Assembly: GCA_964019055.1 (NCBI GenBank)
Contig: OZ025209.1
Coordinates: forward strand, 3,236,197-3,300,196
Origin: Anthopleura xanthogrammica
Taxonomy: Eukaryota > Cnidaria > Anthozoa > Actiniaria > Actiniidae
Direction: 5' to 3'
DNA length: 64,000 nt
Shown here: positions 55,401-61,400 of the stretch, in pieces
Layout of the letters: the number at the start of each line of letters is the position of its first letter
Numbering within the stretch: position 1 is the first letter of the stretch
The notes under the pieces: model-generated
Database searches by the model: none
What the model saw: the letters and a program-made list of their open reading frames with translations, nothing else
Told to the model about the DNA's origin: nothing
Position numbers and translations under genes: made by a program

Positions 55401-58400
55401 AAAGAAGTGCGCTTCCCATTCTTAACCTGTGATCAGATTCTCCGTTGGACGGAGCGCAAATGATGAAAAGTTGAGCCACTGACTCACTCGAGGGCTCAGA
55501 AACCCGCGATTCTCAGGTGAATTCTGTGCGGCGTACATACTACAATACACATGAAATCACACAGTGCCGCATGCCCACTACCCGTTATCGTCGAGATGTT
55601 TTCGGAAGGCGCGTAAACAGTGCAGTTTTCATGCGTAAATACAATATCAATAAATATTACTACATAAGTTAGTCATTACATTAAAACGCTGTAAATAAAG
55701 ATTTCACGCACACATAAGTATTTGAATATACAAAATCACAACATTAATGTTGAAACTTGACTGGTTGTCCTGGAGAAGATAGGGAACTTTTTTGTTGATC
55801 ATGTGAACATGATAACCAGCTGAGTTGACCTTCAGGAGGAACTTCGACACTGTATTTTGATCAGCATATCACAACTGATGTCCTTGCTCGGAAAATGCTA
55901 AACAAAATTATTTGACCCATAATTCCTTTCGGGGAACGTGATCAACTCAGCTGGAAAAGCGGTCAAATTACCCGCGCAAAGTAGATATAAAATTAAAGAA
56001 TCTCGTCCGAAGGTAGAATACGAGTCTAGTCCGAAACTAGAATACTAGAATACGTATCCCATGTCCGATACTTAGATATAAAGCTATGTTAAATTGGCAT
56101 ACCTGAGGGATCCCATCTACTTTTCCTCTACCAAGGAAAGCACTAAGTTCCTTTAGTTTCGCTTGTAGCTGTCTCCACTGATCACCTATTTCTTCTACCT
56201 TATCGTTGATTGGCTTCGTGTCCTGGTGTGTCTTGTGAAGATGCATTACTAGGTCGTCAGCGGATTCTTTCATCGTTGTCATTTCATCGCTGAGATGATC
56301 CATGTCAGTTTCCAGTGACTATAGGGAAAGAATTAATACATGATCTAATAAATGAATTATAAATTATTTTTAGAGGCTTGGCACTCGATGTGTGTTAAAA
56401 ACACAATGAACGAACACATTCAATTCCCTACGGTGTACGAGAATCTATTCAACTGACGTTTTGCATACAGCCAACCATTAGACCACTGATGAAGACCGTA
56501 GTACCTCGGTTGAAACGATTGGATTTTTAAATTCAAAAAATCAGAGACAACTCGACTAAATTTATAAATTATCATGCCTGATTACTCAATCTTCAAAAAT
56601 AATAAATGAATTGTTTTAGAGTATCCGACAGAATAAAGTGGATTTTATGACTTAAAAGTACTCGAAAGAGCACCACCTGACCAAACGCCTTTCACCTAGT
56701 TTTTATTCACACCTATTTCAAATAACGTTGATAATACTATTAATTAGGCCATCATAAAGAACTAGGAAAAGGATTTTGGTAGTAGTGGAATCAAGCGTAA
56801 CAAGGAGAATCGAGAATTCACAAACCTTAAGATCGTTGTATACATCCTTTGGATCTGCACCAGGTTTCATCAGGACATCAATCTCTTTTAACTTTCGCTT
56901 CAGCTGTACGTTCAGACTGCTAACACTTTCGTTAAAGTGCTTCACATTATTCCAGTTGCTCTCCAACACCTTTTGGCGGTCGTTAGTTGCGTGCGTAAGA
57001 TGATCGAGTCGGTTTTTGAGCATGTCCATCTCTTCTTGTACATCTTTTGATCCTGGTGCGTTCTCTCTGCCTTCAATCAGCTCGTTGCCTGCTTTTAACA
57101 AAGCGTCCATGTCGGTTTGAGCTTGCGCAATGTCTTTTTGGAGTTTCTGTGGGATAAAGAATCAGGAATTTCGTTTTTGCGGAACAGGTTGTGCGCATCA
57201 CATCATCACCATCACCATCATCACCATCACAACTATCATCATCAGCAGCAGCACCATCACCATCACCATCATCACCATCATCACCATCATCACCATCATC
57301 ACCATCATCACCATCATCACCATCATCACCATCATCACCATCATCATCACCATCATCACCATCATCACCATCATCACCATCATCATCACCATCACCACCA
57401 CCACCATCATCATCATCATAGTATGTCTTACCTTGTGCTCCGCGATCTGGTCTCGTAAGGTATCAACATCAGCACTGACAGGCTCCAACTTCTCCATCTT
57501 CTTCTCAACCGTGTGTAAGAAGATTGTGATGTTTCTCACCATGCGTCTGTACCTCTCGATCTGTAGCAGTGTCGTTTCTAGGATAATTCGCCGCGCCTCC
57601 ATCCCTTTCCATATATCATCGTACCGGGTTTGCGCAGACTCCAAGTCTTGCTGCATTGGTGACTGGCTTTGTTGTGGCTGTTGTTCAGCTTTTGTGGTGA
57701 TGTCAATGATAACTTTGCCAAGACCCACTAAGAGATCTAAACGAGCTTTGTATTGTACAGCTTCTTCTTGGAGTGCCTAAGAGACGGGGGTGCAGAATGG
57801 GATTTCAAGTTATTTTTACGTACAAGAAATTTCCTTTTAAATCATTACGATAGCCTCAAAGGAACTGTGTTTTCATCCCCTTCGCTTAGACAGGTTTTTC
57901 AAAGTACTCTAGTGTAAACTAGGGGCATTTGCTGTATTCTTCTAAAAGTTCACAATGAAAATGTCTCCCCCGGAAAAATTCACATAATTCATCTCCCCCC
58001 TTGAATAAATGCTGTTTGCCTGATAGTGTCATATACTACAATATATTCATATTCTCAGTTTACCCGCGCCATTTGTATGACTGTTTGAGGTAATACTAAA
58101 AAATTGAATATGGAAGGAAATTTGCGTGTAATCGCGCCTTTATAAAGTAGAGTAGTCGAACTAGCCACAAACCTTATCTTCACTGATTTGTTTTCCCAGC
58201 ACATCTGGGTCGACGCCCACGGGTTCCATGGTAACCAACGTCTCTTCCGTGACGTCAAGCCATACTGTGATGGTCTTCAGGACGGCATGGAATCTCTGAC
58301 ACTGCTCTTGGAGCTCGTCGAACTTGGCACTCGTGTTCATGAGTTTCAGGCATAGTGTTTGCCAGTCTTTGTTGACACGGTCCAGAGTCTCGAGAATAAC

Positions 58401-61400
58401 CGACTGCTTAGTTCGTTCCAGGTTTATCAGCTCGTGTCCTCCTTGATTGACACCTTGGAGGGCGGGGCGCATGTGTTCGACCTCGTTCTGGAAATACTGC
58501 AACGGAAGAGAATCCGTTTCGTTATTCTTAGAATTAAATTTCATGGGATTATTTCTCAAAGTTACTGTTTTGGCTATAGACCCCACGTTATGTCAAAACA
58601 GCTCATTACGGAGGACAAAACAAATTAATTTCAATCTCCTGAGAATTGGAAACCTATTGTTTTGTCCTCTAAGTTGAGCAGCATTTCAAAGTGCTGCAAG
58701 GAGTCTATGTGCACGTGTTGTAATGTTGCTACATCGTGGTATAGCACAGATCCCAAGCCCCAAATACATTCCTATGCAGACGTAACCATCTGATAACTTC
58801 ATGTTGCCTATCAAAATACCTGTAATTTTTCCTCAAAGACCAAGATATCAGAAGTTACGAGTTCACCATCATCGAGTCTCTTGATCATGGACAGTTCCCA
58901 CCTCTCGAAGTCCTTAGCAATCATGACGAAAACGCTCTTCATCTCTTCTCGTCGCCTTTCTGCTTTCCCATTCACGTCTTCCCATAATTTATTCATTTGT
59001 TTAAATTTTGATTCTTTGTGTTTCTTTTTCTGGAGTGGGTACATTTCGTTTAGTGCTTCTACTGATGTTCCGAGTCGATTAAGTTCGTTTTGGATATCCT
59101 GGAAAGAAACAAGAAAACCTTTAATAAAGGTGCAGAATAATTTTCGCTGAATGAAATGATATTAAAAGAGATTATTCGGTGTGTCACACATGCAGCAACA
59201 GGGAACTCGAGAAAAAAAATCTAAGTCCCTGATGGATTTGAACCCATGGCGTTATGTATTCTAGTCGGATGCTCTATCACTGAGCTACAGAAGTCTCTCA
59301 ACACAACAATGTCAGATGTGCAATACTGTTTTGTGACTTGATGAAATACATTTTTCTCGCTATCTGATTGGTTATGAGCAGAGAAAGCCATTTAAGTGTA
59401 TTGAGGCGTTGTGATTGGATGAAATGCACGTTTTCAATCCAAAAACTATCTGATTGGTTGAAAGCACATTTCTCTCTAGTTCCGGCATCACCACTCTACT
59501 TTGCCAATATTTTTAACGTTTCTCCCCTCCCCTTAATTCTCGAAAAGGAAAACTTGTTCCCATAAAATAATTTCTCACCTTGAACTGCTGAGCTTCGTGT
59601 CTGAGTTCGTTCAGACTTCGTGCCACCTCCGGAAGTTTATCGATTTGTTTCTTCAAGTCTTGTAAAGCCTTTATCGCAGCGTCGAGGCCTTCTTTGAAAT
59701 TCTGTGACGAGGTGAGCGCAGTTTGAAGCTTGGTCTCGTAGAAAGCGATGTTTGTACAAAGTTCGTCATATCGTTGTCTTATTGGCTTGCCTCTTTCAAA
59801 GGTCGGTGCTCGTGCTACTCCTTCGATACTGTGGCTCAGGACATCGACTTCAATGACCTCGGGCTGGTGTGAGGTTACCTCTGCTTGGAATGCCTGTGGA
59901 GTGTTCATAAAAGAGTAAGAATAGGACCTACTGACTTAAACGTGATATTTAAAATGTCTTACCTTCAATTCATCAATTTCTCTTCGTATCTTTGCAGGTT
60001 CGTTTCCTATTGGCTGCGCCATCTTCTTAGCTAAGTGTTCCTCTGCAGAATTCAGCCATGGTAGCATCTGATTGGCTTTCGCATCGTATTCCTTCAACTG
60101 CTGCCACGATCGATCGAGTAACGTTCCACGCTGTGTGAGGAGTAACAATAATCGATTGTACCTTTCGTTGATGTCAGATAATTTGTTTTCTAGTACCCAG
60201 GATTTCTCGTCTGGATCTCCCAGAGCAGCCTTTGACTGGTCGTCGCCTAGGGTCGAGACTGATCGTTGGAGCTCGCCATGGAAAACCTAGTAAGAATATA
60301 AGATAAATTATAAGATAAGTTATTGAATTTTACGCAAAATTAATGGCGCCCGACATTTTGGTTCACTCAAACCTGTTTGGTGAAATAAAGACTGCTTCTT
60401 GAATTGATAAGCGTAAAATTGAAACGTTTTAACACCCCTATTAAAACTCTTAGCTCGTTTCAACAAACGTATACATGCATATTTTACAACCATCACTGTC
60501 CGTAAGGGGCTCTTCCGTGCACGAGGTTCTCTCCACATGCGCATCTACGTTCATTAGAGCAAATTTCGAAAAGTCACGACAAACGGCACGGTTACGGCGT
60601 GACGCAGACACGGCACTGATGTCGAATGTTTGTCAATGCGCAAATGAAAATACATCAAAGATTGATATTTGCGCAATCGATAAGTGAATAAAATTAATTA
60701 TTATTATAATAATTGTTTTCATACACGGCACGGTCACGGCAAGGTGCGGTCCGTGCCGTAATTTTTTCATAGTCATACGAAAACTGTTCTATCAACTAGA
60801 GAAACACCTCCACCTAGTCTAGTAATTAAAATCGAAAGAAATAATGCGATGAGGAAATGTTTCATTGTTTTGCTTGCTCACCTTGGCTTCGTGTAGGAAA
60901 TCTTCCCCACTTTGATTGACAGCTTTTAAATCTCGTTCATGTTCTTTGACATCATCAACAAAATGCTGAAACAAATTCCAAAATATGTTAGATTTACTGT
61001 GTACTTGCGTCGGTCTTTTTTTACAACATCTTTTCCAATCTAAATGTAAAACATTCAAAGCGCGCAAGGAAGAGGCAATGGAGTAAGCGCCAAAGGCATA
61101 CACCAATCATATTTTTTCGCGCTTTTTTAAGTTACCAGCGAAAGTTATTACCAAACTGCTTTATCCAACACTAGAAAAGTCGGCCCGGCATTGTCACGTT
61201 AAAAAAATACATCTTTTGAACCAATCACAGCGCATGCATAGGATTAAAAGTTAGTCAACGAAAACCGGCACGGTCACGGCACGGCACGTCTGTACGAGTT
61301 TTTCAGACATACAAAATGTCTGTATCATTAGATTTTTCTACAGATATACGAAATTAGTTCTATATCCCACCTTGTGTATCAATAATCTTTGTTGAGCGGA

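Noticed and set aside
57117..57458. Poly-His ORF
   Set aside because: Translation of the CATCAC microsatellite of intron 8, not a gene.
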